5,609 bases of DNA from assembly GCA_029777755.1 (NCBI GenBank), contig JAKORQ010000622.1, positions 1 to 5,609 on the forward strand, written 5' to 3'. The DNA is from Planctomycetota bacterium. GTDB taxonomy: Bacteria > Planctomycetota > Phycisphaerae > Tepidisphaerales > Tepidisphaeraceae. The translations under genes were made by a program, and so were the position numbers. The notes beneath the pieces were generated by a model. That model did not search any database. It was not told the origin of the DNA and was given only the letters and a program-made list of their open reading frames with translations. How positions within the stretch are numbered: the stretch's first letter is position 1; each line of letters opens with the position of its first letter. Positions 4,931 through 5,609 of the stretch are shown here, in pieces.

Positions 4931-5609
4931 CTACTGCGGGATAAAGCTCGTCTCCGGCGAGAGCATCAGCAAGGTTTCCGCCAGCACGCGGGCTGCATTG
5001 CCCAGGTCGGTCCGGGAGACTACCTCCACAGGTGTGTGCATGTAGCGGCAGGGAACGCTCAATAGCGCCGTCGCCATGCCTGAACGGGAGATCTGCATCA
5101 CGTTGGCATCGGTGCCGGTGGCCCGCGGGGCGGCCTCGCGCTGGATCGGCACATCCACAGCCCTGGCGGCACTTTCCATGATGCCGTTCAGAATCGGATT
5201 GATGTTCGGCCCATAGGAGAGCGTCGGCCCCTGCCCCATCTTCACCGAGCCGTGCGCCTTCTCATCGACACCGGGCGTATCGGTGGCGTGGGTGACGTCG
5301 ATGGCGATGCCGACCTGTGCCTTGCTGCCATAGGCGGCCGTCAGGGCGCCACGCAAACCAATCTCCTCCTGGACGGTCGCCACGCCGTAAACGCCGGCCT
5401 TGAGCCTGCCGCGTCTCGACGGGTCGGTGGCGATGATCCTGATTGCCTCGGCCATCACCCATACGCCGATGCGATCATCCAGCGCATGGGCGGTGATGAG
5501 GTCATCCCCCAACTGCGTTACGCCGAGTGTGAACGTCACCGGGTCGCCGACCTGCACGTACTTGAGCGCCTCTTCCCTGCTCTTTACACCGATGTCGATG
5601 GGCAGGTCA
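4931..5609 (-). CDS. M42-family metallopeptidase (aminopeptidase), N-terminus beyond the window
   Basis: The frame is open from the right edge to a TAG at 4931, giving 225 residues of a protein usually about 340-360 long. M42 enzymes are cytoplasmic dinuclear zinc or cobalt aminopeptidases that form large tetrahedral (TET) assemblies and trim short peptides; some older annotations call them endoglucanase M or FrvX-like. Visible motifs are HALDDRIG (41-48) with a bridging-metal Asp, VQEEIGLRGA (79-88) with the catalytic Glu pair E81-E82, AIDVTHATDTPG (102-113) with a metal-binding Asp at 104, the GPTLSYGPNINP loop (127-138), GTDANV (165-170), and SVPCRYMHTPVEVV (184-197) with the last metal-binding His at 191. 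Everything needed in this part is intact. The missing N-terminal part should hold the first metal-binding His. A GTG at 5557 lies in frame but is internal (a Val in the fold), not the start. The next gene is about 260 bp downstream. Confidence 0.95.
   Translation of the reverse strand, partial: DLPIDIGVKSREEALKYVQVGDPVTFTLGVTQLGDDLITAHALDDRIGVWVMAEAIRIIATDPSRRGRLKAGVYGVATVQEEIGLRGALTAAYGSKAQVGIAIDVTHATDTPGVDEKAHGSVKMGQGPTLSYGPNINPILNGIMESAARAVDVPIQREAAPRATGTDANVMQISRSGMATALLSVPCRYMHTPVEVVSRTDLGNAARVLAETLLMLSPETSFIPQ

Noticed and set aside
1..5609. CRISPR arrays, tRNA or rRNA genes, insertion sequences, toxin-antitoxin pairs
   Set aside because: Reading both strands showed no regularly spaced repeats, no tRNA or rRNA signature, no transposase frame with terminal repeats, and no small overlapping gene pair.

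Overview
The window is a run of seven protein genes, all on the minus strand, in GC-rich DNA (about 60% by eye). Most gaps between them are short: 48, 55, 78 and 83 bp within the accD to methyltransferase group. The two longer gaps are about 230 and 260 bp. The content is mostly housekeeping. I see no RNA gene, insertion sequence, prophage, CRISPR array or defence locus. My best guess for the source is a Planctomycetes/Phycisphaerae-type bacterium. This rests on remembered family resemblance of the methyltransferase, the membrane protein and the four-helix-bundle protein, and on weak or absent Shine-Dalgarno sites at several starts. It is an inference with modest confidence.

In the direction of transcription (right to left), the layout is as follows. 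(1) 5609-4931 is the C-terminal two thirds of an M42-family metallo-aminopeptidase, cut by the right edge. (2) 4930-4671 is a gap with two small perfect hairpins and a possible 34-codon hydrophobic reading frame. (3) 4670-4176 encodes a four-helix-bundle protein of the 23S rRNA intervening-sequence (S23/IVP) family with an unusual basic and disordered tail. (4) 4127-3300 is accD, the zinc-finger carboxyltransferase beta subunit of acetyl-CoA carboxylase. (5) 3244-2576 is msrA with an N-terminal export signal. (6) 2497-2027 is ndk, nucleoside diphosphate kinase. (7) 1943-1152 encodes a class I SAM-dependent methyltransferase. (8) 1151-919 is a gap with a TATAAT box and a clear ribosome binding site. 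(9) 918-1 encodes a multi-pass membrane protein that runs off the left edge.

The short same-strand gaps allow cotranscription of the block from the four-helix-bundle gene through accD, msrA and ndk to the methyltransferase. However, ndk has its own candidate promoter and Shine-Dalgarno site, and a strong 12-bp hairpin follows its stop. The genes do not form one pathway: they cover fatty-acid precursor synthesis (AccD), protein repair outside the cytoplasm (MsrA), nucleotide balance (Ndk) and peptide turnover (M42). I found no convincing new multi-gene system. The items most worth a second look are the tailed four-helix-bundle protein beside accD, the hydrophobic micro-ORF with its adjacent hairpin, the uncharacterised membrane protein, and the hairpins around ndk.
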